Assembly (NCBI GenBank): GCA_022711765.1
Contig: JAKLEB010000001.1
Span: 1,470,694 to 1,534,693, forward strand
Length of the DNA: 64,000 bases
Direction: 5' to 3'
Origin: Candidatus Krumholzibacteriota bacterium
GTDB lineage: Bacteria; Krumholzibacteriota; Krumholzibacteriia; LZORAL124-64-63
The position numbers and the translations under genes are program-made. Positions 8,146 to 17,703 of the stretch are shown piece after piece. The notes below the pieces were generated by a model, which worked only from the letters and a program-made list of their open reading frames with translations, was not told the DNA's origin and ran no database searches. Numbering within the stretch: position 1 is the stretch's first letter; each line of letters begins with the position of its first letter.

Positions 8146-8922
8146 CTAGCGGAAGAGCCCCTTGACGCCGCTCCAGGTCGCGGACTCGACCGCGATGACG
8201 TCGCCCAGGTCGACGAACGTGATGTTCTCCCACTCCGCCAGCAGGTAGGCATCATCGGCGCCCTGCTGCAGGAACAGCTGCACGTTGCCGCCCGCCGTCG
8301 CTTCGTCGAGGATGCCCCAGATGCCGTACGGCTCCTCCGGGTTGCCCATGTCGAACGGAAGGGGGCCGCTGGTGAAGCCGCCGTAGATGTACTCGATCGT
8401 CGCCGGATCCAGCTCGGTGAGGCCGTTCGGCTGGTAGACGATCTCCAGGTGAACCGTGGTGCCCTTGACGTAGGTGACGCCCTGGTTCGCCGTGAACGAG
8501 TAGAACGGCAGCCGGCCGCCGAAGCAGGCGACCTCGCCGTCGGTCGACCGCAGGTTGAAGACGCCGTCCACGAGCTGCGACCACCACGGGGAGATCCCGA
8601 TGCCGAACTCGCCCTCGCCCGTGCCGCTGAGGGTCACATCGGCGCCGAACCGGAACCCGTTGTGATTGGCGAAGAGCTGCGCATTCGCCCCATCCTGCGA
8701 GAACCGCCAGGCGTGGCGATTGGCGAACCCGACGGTCCCGCAATTGCTCTTGACGTCCTCGAAGGCCACATAAGTCGGGTAGTTGTTGGTCTGGGTCAGG
8801 ATGGAGAACGGACAGTCGTTGAAGACGCGGGGGAACATCGCGGCGCTGTTGGGAACGTCCGTCGCGAGCGCGGCGCCCGCGACGACGACCGCCAGCAGGG
8901 TGATGATGAGCGTTCTCTTCAT
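8146..8922 (-). CDS. Secreted protein of unknown function with WSGVKGLFR C-terminal tail
   Basis: The precursor has 258 residues. Residues 1-20 are a clean signal peptide (L-I-I-T-L-L-A-V-V-V-A-G-A-A-L-A), and the mature part is beta-rich. It contains an N-N-Y-P-T-Y-V-A-F-E-D-V segment, two or three cysteines and several aromatic clusters that could be a lectin-like jelly roll. I do not recognise a family. The last twelve residues, ending A-T-W-S-G-V-K-G-L-F-R, closely match the end of the protein at 60265-61212. AGGAGG lies nine bases before the ATG. It is probably a single-gene transcript, with a hairpin downstream. Confidence 0.85.
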   Translation of the reverse strand: MKRTLIITLLAVVVAGAALATDVPNSAAMFPRVFNDCPFSILTQTNNYPTYVAFEDVKSNCGTVGFANRHAWRFSQDGANAQLFANHNGFRFGADVTLSGTGEGEFGIGISPWWSQLVDGVFNLRSTDGEVACFGGRLPFYSFTANQGVTYVKGTTVHLEIVYQPNGLTELDPATIEYIYGGFTSGPLPFDMGNPEEPYGIWGILDEATAGGNVQLFLQQGADDAYLLAEWENITFVDLGDVIAVESATWSGVKGLFR

Positions 8923-9032
8923 GGATCAAGCCTCCTGTTGGTTGTTGCAGGCAAGTCGGACTTCAAGGCGTTGTGTTAGCATTCCTGCTCTTCGCTTTCA
9001 CCTCCTCGCGCAACCACTCCATTTGGTCGCCT

Positions 9033-10661
9033 TCATCGCACGATAATACACCTTTTCAACTCCCGGTTTCCACCGGCTTCGACGCTGTAGAGATAGACGC
9101 CGCTCGGCAGGCCGCGCGCATCGATGCTGAACCGATTCAACCCCTGACCGGCGCCGGGCTGGCTGATCGTCTGCAGGCAACGTCCCCGCAGGTCGAAGAG
9201 CCGCAGCGTGGCCGGGCTCGCCTCTGCCAGGCGATACGCCACGGTGGTCGTCTCGCGGAACGGATTCGGCGCGTTCTGATCGACCACGAGGCGAGGATCG
9301 CCGGCGAATTCCCCGGGAACCCCGGTGACGGTCGCGAATCCGGCGCGCAGAAGACCAGTCTGCACGTACGGATTCGTCATGAAGCGATCCCATACGCGCT
9401 CGTTGAGGTAGTTCTCGATCATGATCACGATCGGACCCTCGTCGATGCCGATGTAGTCCTGCCCGAACCAGAAGCGCTCCGGATTGAAGGCGTCCTTGAA
9501 TCCGTACTGGCCCCAGATCGCGCCGCCGTAGGTGTCGTACAGGTTGTGCAGCGTCGGGATGACGACCTCGGGCGCGAAGGGGATCGAGCTAGCGGGCGCG
9601 GTCGGCGTGATGGTGCCGTTGTCGTTCTGCGCCGGCGGCGCCCCGTGGGCCACGTAGCCGTCGGGGTCGTCCGAGGCCGTCAGACCCCAGGTTTCCGGAC
9701 CGTAGTCCGCCCAGCCGAACGGATTGGCGATGCAGTACTCCCGCTGGGCGAGCGTCGCGCGGCGGGAGTTCTCGAAATAGGTGATCCCGCGCAGCTCCAT
9801 GTACTCGTCCCAGATGTTGCGGAAGTCGACCCAGCAGTGAGAGTACTGGTGTCCGAAGAGCGGCGGGAAGATGACGTAGGTGTAGCCGTACTGGGTCTGC
9901 CACTGGTAACCCGTGGTCCAGTAGCCCCAGGTGAACTCCGGCACGGGATAGGTCGGCGACCCGAGCGCGAGCAGATAGAGGATCATCGCCTCGTTGTAGC
10001 CGAACCAGTAGCTGAAGCCGTTGAATCCCGTGCCCGGGAGCCAACCCATGCGGATGGCGCCGCCGCCGCTGCGCATGAAGTCCCAGTCGACGCGCAGGTA
10101 CAGCGCGTCGGCCAGGTCGCGCAGCGCGACGTCGCCGGGATCCTCGGTGTCGAAGTACTGGCGCGCGTCGAGGATGCCCGCCATGAGCAGCGCCGTGTCG
10201 ATCGTGGACAGCTCGCAACTCCAGGTGCGATAGCCGGTGTCGATGTCCAGGAAATGGTAGAACAGCCCGCGGTAGCCGTTCACGCCCGAGGCCGCGTCGC
10301 CTTGCGGACCGTTCCACAGGGTCTGCATCCCGAGCAGGATGCGGTCGCGGCCGACCTCGCGGCTCACCCACCCGTGGTCGATGCCGATGCAGATGGCCGT
10401 GATGCCGAAGCCCTGCGCGGCGATGCTGCACGGGGACCAGATCTGGCTGCGGTCGCGGATGAGCCCGTTCGTCGGATTGGCCTGCTCCCAGAAGTACTCG
10501 AACGCCGTGCGCTGCAGCGAGTCCAGGAGCGCCTCGGTGGTGAGCGACCGGCCGGCCAGTCCCGGATCGAGCCCGGCGGCGGCCGGGGTCGCGAGGCCGG
10601 TCGCGAGGCAGCTCAATCCGACGACGATGACGAGCCTGGAGATCCTGGCGATCGGATTCAT
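9033..10661 (-). CDS. Secreted GH144-type (glycoamylase-like) beta-1,2-glucanase with FlgD/T9SS-type C-terminus
   Basis: The precursor has 542 residues: a signal peptide (about 1-29), an (alpha/alpha)6 glycoamylase-type domain (about 40-455) and a FlgD-like Ig module (about 460-542) with N-P-F-R-E-T-T, G-L-P-S-G-V-Y-L-Y-S-V and the terminal I-I-V-R. Diagnostic stretches are G-L-F-Y-H-F-L-D, E-L-S-T-I-D-T-A-L-L, Y-N-E-A-M-I-L-Y and Y-I-G-I-D-E-G-P-I-V-I-M. This Pfam family includes the GH144 endo-beta-1,2-glucanases. That substrate is inferred mainly from the neighbouring 1,2-beta-oligoglucan phosphorylase-like gene; other beta-glucans are possible. It is the last gene of the operon headed by the LacI regulator, and a paralogous lipoprotein is encoded at 32850-34349. 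Confidence 0.82.
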   Translation of the reverse strand: MNPIARISRLVIVVGLSCLATGLATPAAAGLDPGLAGRSLTTEALLDSLQRTAFEYFWEQANPTNGLIRDRSQIWSPCSIAAQGFGITAICIGIDHGWVSREVGRDRILLGMQTLWNGPQGDAASGVNGYRGLFYHFLDIDTGYRTWSCELSTIDTALLMAGILDARQYFDTEDPGDVALRDLADALYLRVDWDFMRSGGGAIRMGWLPGTGFNGFSYWFGYNEAMILYLLALGSPTYPVPEFTWGYWTTGYQWQTQYGYTYVIFPPLFGHQYSHCWVDFRNIWDEYMELRGITYFENSRRATLAQREYCIANPFGWADYGPETWGLTASDDPDGYVAHGAPPAQNDNGTITPTAPASSIPFAPEVVIPTLHNLYDTYGGAIWGQYGFKDAFNPERFWFGQDYIGIDEGPIVIMIENYLNERVWDRFMTNPYVQTGLLRAGFATVTGVPGEFAGDPRLVVDQNAPNPFRETTTVAYRLAEASPATLRLFDLRGRCLQTISQPGAGQGLNRFSIDARGLPSGVYLYSVEAGGNRELKRCIIVR

Positions 10662-10698
10662 GTCTTCGACCTTCTTGCGCGGAGGCCGCGGCCCCCGG

Positions 10699-11715
10699 TC
10701 ACAGCCCCAGCACCAGCGTGATGCGGTGCGTGTCCTGCAGATGCTCGTGCGCCGCCCAGGCGTAGTTCAACTCGTAGCGGTTGTTCCCAAGATAACCCTT
10801 CACGCCGAAACCGGCCGTCGCGCCCAGCTCGCGATCCTCCTGGAAGAGCGTCTGGTAGCCGATCCGCAGCGCCAGCAGGTCCGCCCAGGTCCACTCGACG
10901 CCCAGATTGGCGGATTCGCTGTTGTCGTTGGGATGGAGGGCCTCGCCCAGGAACAAGAAGCGGCTCTTGTTGGACGCGACCAGCGGCGCGCTCAGGCCGA
11001 GACGGAAGACTCCGGGCAGCGGGAACTCGTCGGTGAACTGCTCGGCGGGCAGCGCGCCGTTGGTGCCGTGCTGGCCCGGGTCGGGATCGTACTGGATCGC
11101 CAGGTCGCCGCCCGTGTAGCGCGCGCGCGGGCCGATGTTCGCGAGCGAGAAGCCGAGGATCGCGCCGGCCTCGTTGAGCCGGTAGATCGTGCCCAGATTG
11201 AAGGTCACGAGGCGATTCGACGTGTGCCAGATGCGCTCGGTGGCGTAATTCACCTGGATGCCCGCGGCGAAGCGGCTCGTGATGCGCCGGCCGTAGCCGA
11301 GGCCGAGCGCCACGTTGGCGACGTCGTACCGCTCGCCGGTTCCGAGCGGCTGCTCGACGGTCCGGACGTCGATCTCGCCGGAGTTCAACGCCGTCACGCT
11401 GGCGAAGAGGTTGCTCGTGCCGCTCAGGGGCAGCGCGAAGGCCGCGTAGTCGTAGCTGATGTCGGCGAACCAGAAACTGTGCGTGTACTGGACCGTGGGG
11501 CGTTCGAGCAGGCCGGCGACGCCGATGTTGTAGTACACGGCCTCGATGCCGTCGGGGAGGGCGACGCCCGCGTTGCCGAGCGCCGCGCCGCGCGCGCCCG
11601 GTTCGATCCGCAGGAAGGCGCCGACCGTGGAGCCCACCTTGCTCTGGGCGTGGACCGGCGCGGCGGCCACGAAGAGGAGCAGGATCACGACCGCCGTGCC
11701 GAGCATCGTCCTCAT
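10699..11715 (-). CDS. PorV/PorQ (UPF0164)-like outer-membrane beta-barrel protein
   Basis: The precursor has 338 residues and a signal peptide ending near A-P-V-H-A-Q. It continues with the PorV-type opening V-G-A-F-L-R-I-E-P-G-A-R-G-A-A-L-G-N-A, then A-V-Y-Y-N-I-G-V-A-G-L, and about fourteen amphipathic beta strands to the C-terminus. PorV in Bacteroidota shuttles type IX cargo to the surface; homologues in other FCB lineages often sit beside TonB receptors. Here it lies between the 1093-residue FlgD-type protein and the GH144-type enzyme, both possible cargo. I chose the ATG at 11715, which has GGAGG 11 bases upstream; a GTG at 11727 is also in frame. Confidence 0.82.
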   Translation of the reverse strand: MRTMLGTAVVILLLFVAAAPVHAQSKVGSTVGAFLRIEPGARGAALGNAGVALPDGIEAVYYNIGVAGLLERPTVQYTHSFWFADISYDYAAFALPLSGTSNLFASVTALNSGEIDVRTVEQPLGTGERYDVANVALGLGYGRRITSRFAAGIQVNYATERIWHTSNRLVTFNLGTIYRLNEAGAILGFSLANIGPRARYTGGDLAIQYDPDPGQHGTNGALPAEQFTDEFPLPGVFRLGLSAPLVASNKSRFLFLGEALHPNDNSESANLGVEWTWADLLALRIGYQTLFQEDRELGATAGFGVKGYLGNNRYELNYAWAAHEHLQDTHRITLVLGL

Positions 11716-11735
11716 GTCACGCCTCACCTCCGGCC

Positions 11736-14700
11736 CTACTTGATGATCGCGAACTTGCCGACGCTCTTGCCGAGCGAGCCGCCGTCCACGTGGAAGATGT
11801 ACAGGCCAGGGGCCACGTCGAGGTTGTCCTTGGTCCGCAGGTCCCAGGCCACGAAACCGTCGTGCGAGCCGTCGTGCGACAGCGTCTGCACGAGCTCGCC
11901 GCGGATGTTGTAGATGCGGATCGAGCAGCGCGCCGGCAGGCCGCGGAATTCGAGCCGGCGCTCGCCGCGGCCGGAGACGGCGAAGCGCTCGGGTTCGAAT
12001 TCGGCCGAGGCCACATAGGGATTCGGAACCACGTACGGCTCGAGCTTCGCGCCCGCCGCCGCCGCGTCCACGTACTCGCCGTGAGTGCCGAAGACGAAGC
12101 GGTCCTCAGCGCTGAGCGGCCGGACGAGCCGGAGATCGACGATGTCGCCCGCGCCCGGCGGTCGGGTCGGGGTCGGGCTGTCCTCGACGAGCGCGAAACG
12201 CCAGGTGAAATGGGGCACCGCTGGGAGGCTCGCCGGATAGGTCACCACGTCGATGATCTCGTCGACGTCGCTCAACGTGTTGTCCCCGTCGAACTCGCGG
12301 AAGTAGAAATCGAGGCGCCGATCGCCGTCGAGCGTGTGGGCGATCACCTCGAACTTGGCCGGTTTGGCCGCCCAGCCGTTGCCGCCGCGCTGCAGCGACG
12401 TGTCGACGACGACGTCGTGGAACACGAGCGAGAGGTTGTCGGGATAGCCCGGCCGCCGCTGGTTGTGGGGGAGGCCGCCGGCGCCGAAGAGATAGGTCGC
12501 GGTGATCTGCGCGTCCGTGGTGCTGCCCGCGCGCAGACCGATGGAATCGATCGCCACGGAGGCCGGACTCGCCACGATGGGCAACAGCCCCTGGCCGACC
12601 GGTCCGAGCCCGGCGCCCGCGAAGTCCACCCCGGATTCGAACAGGATCTCCTGCGTCGTCGTGTTCGTGAGCACGTAGCTCGCGGCGGGGAACGAATCGG
12701 GATGCGCCGCCGCGAAGGTGACCGCGAATTCCTCGCCGTCCGGCACGAGATTCGAGTTCACGACTTCGACCAGGACGCTGCCCTGGCCCTGCCCGGCGAC
12801 CTGGCGCGCGGAATCCGCGCTCGCCGGCACGTAGCCGAGCACGCGGGGATTGGGCCTCACCGCCACCACGTTCGACGGCAGGACCAGCCCGCCGCGGGGC
12901 GTGCGGGAGGGCGCGATCGCGTTCTCCGACGGCGGGAAATCGAACTTGTCGGGCGACGAGCCGAAATCGTAGGCCGTCACCGCGTAGTAGTACTGCATGC
13001 CGTTGGTGACGCCGTAGTCGGTCCAGGTATGACGGATGCCGCTCTCGTTGCCGAGATACTCGGCGCGGCCGTCGACGACGTGCTCGGAGAACCCGGACCG
13101 CCCGTCGATCAGGTCGTAGGCGGTGATCCACTCGCCGTTCGTGAGCGAGATGATCGCGGCCGGGTCGTCGACGTCGCGGGTGTCGACGAAATCGGGGTCG
13201 GTGGACCGATAGATGCGATACCCCTCGAAATCCTGCTCGCTCGTGACCGGGTCGATGCTGCGTTCGGCGGCATCGTCCCACGACAGGCGCACGAAGCCGT
13301 CGCCAGTCTCGGCGGTCACCGTCGGCAGCTTCGGGGGCACCGCGAAGCGATAATTGGCGTTGTAGATCTTCTGGACGGTCTGCGTGTTGCGGGACAGCTC
13401 CTGCAGGTCGGCTCCGTAGGCGAGCGCGAGGCTGAATCGCTCGGTCTGCCCGGCGGCGAGCCGGAAGGGACCCGAGGCGAAGAGGAAGCCGATGTTGTAG
13501 TTCGAGGCGAGCGGGGGATCGAAACGATCCGCCGGAACGGGCGCCGTGAACTGCTCGTAGAGCCGGCGCGGCCATTCCTGGGCGTTCGTGAAGAACAGAA
13601 CGCCGTCCACGTCCTGGTTCGGATTGCCCTGGCCCGGGCGGATCCGGTTGAGCTTGAAACCGGTCAGGCCGATCTGGTCCGATTCCTCGAGGTCGGTGCG
13701 GTCGAAGTTCGGTTCGCCCTCGCTGGGCATCCCATCCCCCTCGCCGGCGTCGGGCACCGCCGGCGGCTCCGCCCACACGCCGTCGGCGCCGACGTCGTGG
13801 TTCTCGGCGATCCAGTCCATGTCCTCGTCGCCCGTCCACCAGATTCCCGCGAGGTAGGCGGGGAGTTCCTCGAGCGGGCCGAAGTTGGCCTCGAAAGCCC
13901 CGCGATCGTAGTTGACGTCGACGTACGCGGCGATCTGGGCCTGGCCGATCACGGGTCCGCCCGGGCCGCCGTCGCGGCGCTCGTCGGTGACGCCGTCGAG
14001 GTCGTTGTCGAGGCCGTCCGTCGGGTTGCCGGGCGTTTCCATGTACGCGTAGCCGAGATAGCCGGTGCGCGCGCAGGAGCTGTTGAGGCTGCGGCCGTGT
14101 CCGCTGCGGTCCCACGTGTAGACCAGGTTGATCCGCTGGCCCTCGAACTCGTCCTCGTAGAAGGCGTTGTCGTCGTCGGACTCGGGGATGTTGTCGCACG
14201 AGATCGCCGACCCGCCCACGCCGGAATCCATGTAGAGGCCGAAGATGATGTTGTCGTCGAAGTCGGTCGTGCCCTCGTTGGTGATGTCGTAGTGCCAGAA
14301 GATGACGTTGCGCGCCTGCGGATTCGCCCACTGGAAGCCGCGGACCTCGACGCGCAGGCCGAGACCGCGCCGGGTCGAGTCGCGGCTGTCGGGGTAGAAG
14401 TCGAACGCGTCGTAGTACTCGTCGTCCATCACGGTGTAGCTTTCCTGGTCGGCGACGATCTGCTTCCCGAAATAGCCGTTCCAGTCGCCGGGCCAGCCGG
14501 GATCGTCGGGATCGTCGAGCTGGTCCGGCCACGCGTCGGGCCAGGTGCGCGGGTCGCTGCTGATCGCCGGCGACCGGCCGGGGTTCAGGTCCTCCCGCTC
14601 CTGGAAGTATCCCGGCCGCGGCTCGAAGCGCATGTCGCGGTTGCGGAAGGGCGACGTGCCCTGCCGCTCGCGGAAGCCCGTCTCCATGATGTACACGGAA

Positions 14701-15017
14701 TCGCCGCCGGCCTGCGCGATCCTGGCGAGCACGAACGGCGTGATGCCGTCGCTGTAGTTCAGGCCGGTGCCCTTCGGCACCTCGACCGAGTGGAAGACGC
14801 TCAGGTCGACGTTGATCGGGTCGGCCGGATAGTCGCCGACCATGCCGTAGCTCCAGAACTTCGTGCGGATGTTGTTGGCGTCGTGCTGGCCCTCGCGCTC
14901 GTAGAGGTGGTGACCCCGCTGGTCGACCGGCACCGGCGTCGGCACGTCCGCGAACAGGCCCGCTGCCGAGAGCAGCGCGCCGGCGGCGATCACGGTCGCG
15001 AGCGTACGTCGAGTCAT
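11736..15017 (-). CDS. Giant secreted surface protein with FN3-like segment and FlgD/T9SS-type C-terminus
   Basis: The precursor has 1093 residues. A signal peptide (about 1-24) is followed by a long N-terminal region (about 40-560) rich in Asp, Gly and Tyr, with many D-x-D patterns. Next come an FN3-like segment (about 570-720; V-R-L-S-W-D-D, Y-R-I-Y-R-S-T-D, Y-Y-A-V-T-A-Y-D), further beta domains, and a FlgD-like Ig module (about 1010-1093) with V-V-P-N-P-Y-V-A and the end F-A-I-I-K. I know no function for it. It starts ten bases after the TonB receptor stop, and the PorV-like gene follows after 20 bases. The triad suggests a SusD-like role in binding the receptor's substrate, which is inference. 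Confidence 0.85.
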   Translation of the reverse strand: MTRRTLATVIAAGALLSAAGLFADVPTPVPVDQRGHHLYEREGQHDANNIRTKFWSYGMVGDYPADPINVDLSVFHSVEVPKGTGLNYSDGITPFVLARIAQAGGDSVYIMETGFRERQGTSPFRNRDMRFEPRPGYFQEREDLNPGRSPAISSDPRTWPDAWPDQLDDPDDPGWPGDWNGYFGKQIVADQESYTVMDDEYYDAFDFYPDSRDSTRRGLGLRVEVRGFQWANPQARNVIFWHYDITNEGTTDFDDNIIFGLYMDSGVGGSAISCDNIPESDDDNAFYEDEFEGQRINLVYTWDRSGHGRSLNSSCARTGYLGYAYMETPGNPTDGLDNDLDGVTDERRDGGPGGPVIGQAQIAAYVDVNYDRGAFEANFGPLEELPAYLAGIWWTGDEDMDWIAENHDVGADGVWAEPPAVPDAGEGDGMPSEGEPNFDRTDLEESDQIGLTGFKLNRIRPGQGNPNQDVDGVLFFTNAQEWPRRLYEQFTAPVPADRFDPPLASNYNIGFLFASGPFRLAAGQTERFSLALAYGADLQELSRNTQTVQKIYNANYRFAVPPKLPTVTAETGDGFVRLSWDDAAERSIDPVTSEQDFEGYRIYRSTDPDFVDTRDVDDPAAIISLTNGEWITAYDLIDGRSGFSEHVVDGRAEYLGNESGIRHTWTDYGVTNGMQYYYAVTAYDFGSSPDKFDFPPSENAIAPSRTPRGGLVLPSNVVAVRPNPRVLGYVPASADSARQVAGQGQGSVLVEVVNSNLVPDGEEFAVTFAAAHPDSFPAASYVLTNTTTQEILFESGVDFAGAGLGPVGQGLLPIVASPASVAIDSIGLRAGSTTDAQITATYLFGAGGLPHNQRRPGYPDNLSLVFHDVVVDTSLQRGGNGWAAKPAKFEVIAHTLDGDRRLDFYFREFDGDNTLSDVDEIIDVVTYPASLPAVPHFTWRFALVEDSPTPTRPPGAGDIVDLRLVRPLSAEDRFVFGTHGEYVDAAAAGAKLEPYVVPNPYVASAEFEPERFAVSGRGERRLEFRGLPARCSIRIYNIRGELVQTLSHDGSHDGFVAWDLRTKDNLDVAPGLYIFHVDGGSLGKSVGKFAIIK

Positions 15018-15026
15018 CGCCTCAGC

Positions 15027-17687
15027 TCACCTCCAGCCCATGCGCAGACCGAGTTCGACTCGGCGCGGCGGGTAGAACCACAGCGGATCCTCGAGCGAGT
15101 TGCGGTCGGTCGAGGGGAATCGCGAGTAATACGGGCTGCCGGTGCTCGCGAACACCGAGCCGTTGTTGTAGCGCGCGTCGAAGAGGTTGAAGACGCGCAG
15201 GAAGACGCCCGCCGACAGGTCCGGCGACACGGCGAACGCCAGGGTCTTCTCGGCGCGCAGGTCGACCAGGAACGCGGTCGGCTTGCGGCCGGAGTTTGCC
15301 TCGAGCCCGAAACCAAACCCGGATTCGATCTGCGGCGTGTACGGCTGGCCGCTGCCGATCCTCAGGACGGTGCTCACCGTGTAGTCGCCGGGCTGGGTCA
15401 GGGCGGCCGTGAGGTTCACGGTGTGCCGCTGGTCCCAGTTGAACGGCAGCAGCCGCGGGCGCGGATCCTCGCCGTTGGCGGCGCGGGTCGCGGTCTCGTG
15501 CGGATCGCTGGCATTGCCGAGCGCCTGCAGCAACGTGTAGTCCATCGCGAGGGAGACCGGGCCGAGCCGCCGGTGGTCGATCGCGAAGGTGATGCCGAAG
15601 ACATTGCCGAAGTCGACGTTCGTCAGCCGCGCGTACTGCGCGCCGGTGTAGGTGTCGATGAACTCGACGCCGATCAGGTCGCGGATGTCCTTGTAGAAGA
15701 TCGTCAGGTCGAAGCCGAGATCGGGCGTGAGGATCTGCTTGTAGCCGATCTCGTACTGGATCGTGCGCTCGGGTTTGATGTCGGGATTGCCGAGCACGCC
15801 GTAGTCGACCGTGCCCGCCTGCAGGTTGCGCAGGATATCGTAATTCGAGTTCTCGAAGATCGTGCCGATCGACGGCGACTGGTAGAAGTGGCCGTAGGCG
15901 AAGTGGATCGCGGCCTTGTCTTCGATGGGATAGGCGACGCCGAGTCGCGGCGAGACGGCCGACTTCACCGAGGTCTCCCGAGGCACGGACTCCGGAGCGC
16001 CGGGAATCGCGTTGGCCGGGTTCGCGAGGTCGCTGGGCACGGTCGCCCGCGCGTCGAAGTAGTCCAGGCGCAACCCGGCGCGGACGGTCAGGTGCTCCTG
16101 CTCGAGCTGGTCCTGGAAGAACGCCGCCCCGCTGACCGGGTAGTTCGTCTGGACGCCGGGAAAATCCGGCGGCTCGTTCTCGTGGCGCACGATCTGCTCG
16201 ACGCCCTGCTCCGTGGCGAAACGAAGCGTGACGGGCGAGCCGAACTGCACCTTGGGGGCGGTGAACTCGAAGCCGGCCTTGATCCGGTTCTCCGGGTCGA
16301 CCTGGCTCGTGAGCGCGCCCTTGACCACGACGCTGTTGGTGCGCTGGACGTACTGGTTGAACTGGGCGCCCTGGACGATGGCGCCGTTGTTGAAGTTGTC
16401 GCTGCCTTCGGGGCTGCCGGCGGCATCGTAGGCCGGGCTGTAGGCGTCCCAGATGCGGTCCCGGTAGTCGAAGTAGTTCTGGCGCACGCTCGTCTCGAGG
16501 AAGGTCGCGGCGCCGAAGGTGTGCGTCCAGTCGACGCCGTGCACGATCCCGTACGACCGCTGCAACGAGAGGCCGTCCGGGTTGAGCCGGTAATCCCAGC
16601 TCGCGCGGCGGCCGTTCTGCTGGTTGAAGATGACCTGGTAGCTGAGCTTGTCGTTCCCGAGCGAGCGGTTGGTGACCTGGGCCGCGCCGGACCACTCCCC
16701 CGAGTAGCCGAGGGGAACTTCGGAGCCGTCGCCGGTGCCGTCGTAGACGTTCGTCTCGAAATTCGCGCGGTCCGACGTGCGGAACGTCTTCGTGCCGTAG
16801 ATGAAGTCCTCCCAGTCGTAGCGCCGCAGACTGAGCAGGAATGTCGTGTCGCGTCCGACGAGCGGACCGCTGAGCGTGGCCTGGATGCTCGTGGTCCCGA
16901 GGGGGCGGAACTCGTCGCTCGTACGCCGCTCCTCCTCGCGGCCGGGGAAGTAGAAGCCGCCGGCGTAGGCCTCGCCGGTCACCTCGAAGGTCTCGCCGCC
17001 CTCCTTGAGCACCGCGTTGACGACGCCGCTCATCGCCTGGCCGTACTCCGCGTCGAAGGTCCCGCTGATGACCTGCACTTCCTGGAGCAGCGAGCGATCG
17101 AGCGTGAGGGTCGAGGAGTTGTCGAAGGCGTTGTTGACGCTCACGCCGTCGACCTGATACTGGACCTCGCCCTCGCGGCCACCGCGGAAGTGGTTGTCCA
17201 CGACGCCGGCCTGCAGGTTCACGATGTCGTCGAGGGTCTGCACCGGCAGCTCCTCGATCTGCTCCGTGGTCAGGTTGGCCTGGGAGCTGGTGAGGCCCAG
17301 CTCGACGGGCGGCCGTTCCGCCACGATCACCACTTCCTCGGCCTGCAGCGTGGTACCGCCGAGCCGGATGTCCAGGCGGGCGGTCTGGTCCGCCGAGACG
17401 ATCACCCCGGTCATGGAGACCGGGTTGAAGCCGAGGCGGCTCGCCTTCACCTCGTAGGTGCCGGCCGGCACGTTGAGGATCGCGAACTTGCCGTCGGCGT
17501 CGGTGTACGCGCCGAGGCGCGTCCCCACCACGACGATGGTCGCGGCCACCACGGGTGCCCCATCGGCGTCGACGACGCGCCCGCTGAGCGTGCCGGTGGT
17601 CCCGGCCCAGGCTGCCGGCGGCGCGATCGCCATCCCCGCGAGAATCGCGAGCGCGCCGCCCGTCACGACTCGGCCCACACCCCTCAC
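15027..17687 (-). CDS. TonB-dependent outer-membrane receptor with carboxypeptidase-like N-domain
   Basis: The precursor has 886 residues with a signal peptide (about 1-28). The carboxypeptidase-regulatory-like domain (about 31-112) contains G-R-V-V-D-A-D-G-A-P-V, T-D-A-D-G-K-F and V-P-A-G-T-Y-E-V. A TonB-box-like E-E-V-V-I-V-A-E-R-P precedes the plug (about 120-250; Y-Q-V-D-G-V-S-V-N-N and the N-A-V-L-K-E-G-G segment). A 22-strand barrel ends in aromatic-rich strands and a terminal W-R. The start is GTG with GGAGGG upstream. SusC-like receptors of this design import oligosaccharides, and the glucanase in the same operon supports a glucan ligand. No SusD homologue is encoded. The Ton operon at 34.4-39.7 kb could energise it. 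Confidence 0.93.
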   Translation of the reverse strand: MRGVGRVVTGGALAILAGMAIAPPAAWAGTTGTLSGRVVDADGAPVVAATIVVVGTRLGAYTDADGKFAILNVPAGTYEVKASRLGFNPVSMTGVIVSADQTARLDIRLGGTTLQAEEVVIVAERPPVELGLTSSQANLTTEQIEELPVQTLDDIVNLQAGVVDNHFRGGREGEVQYQVDGVSVNNAFDNSSTLTLDRSLLQEVQVISGTFDAEYGQAMSGVVNAVLKEGGETFEVTGEAYAGGFYFPGREEERRTSDEFRPLGTTSIQATLSGPLVGRDTTFLLSLRRYDWEDFIYGTKTFRTSDRANFETNVYDGTGDGSEVPLGYSGEWSGAAQVTNRSLGNDKLSYQVIFNQQNGRRASWDYRLNPDGLSLQRSYGIVHGVDWTHTFGAATFLETSVRQNYFDYRDRIWDAYSPAYDAAGSPEGSDNFNNGAIVQGAQFNQYVQRTNSVVVKGALTSQVDPENRIKAGFEFTAPKVQFGSPVTLRFATEQGVEQIVRHENEPPDFPGVQTNYPVSGAAFFQDQLEQEHLTVRAGLRLDYFDARATVPSDLANPANAIPGAPESVPRETSVKSAVSPRLGVAYPIEDKAAIHFAYGHFYQSPSIGTIFENSNYDILRNLQAGTVDYGVLGNPDIKPERTIQYEIGYKQILTPDLGFDLTIFYKDIRDLIGVEFIDTYTGAQYARLTNVDFGNVFGITFAIDHRRLGPVSLAMDYTLLQALGNASDPHETATRAANGEDPRPRLLPFNWDQRHTVNLTAALTQPGDYTVSTVLRIGSGQPYTPQIESGFGFGLEANSGRKPTAFLVDLRAEKTLAFAVSPDLSAGVFLRVFNLFDARYNNGSVFASTGSPYYSRFPSTDRNSLEDPLWFYPPRRVELGLRMGWR

Positions 17688-17703
17688 GTGCCTGCCCTCC
17701 GCT

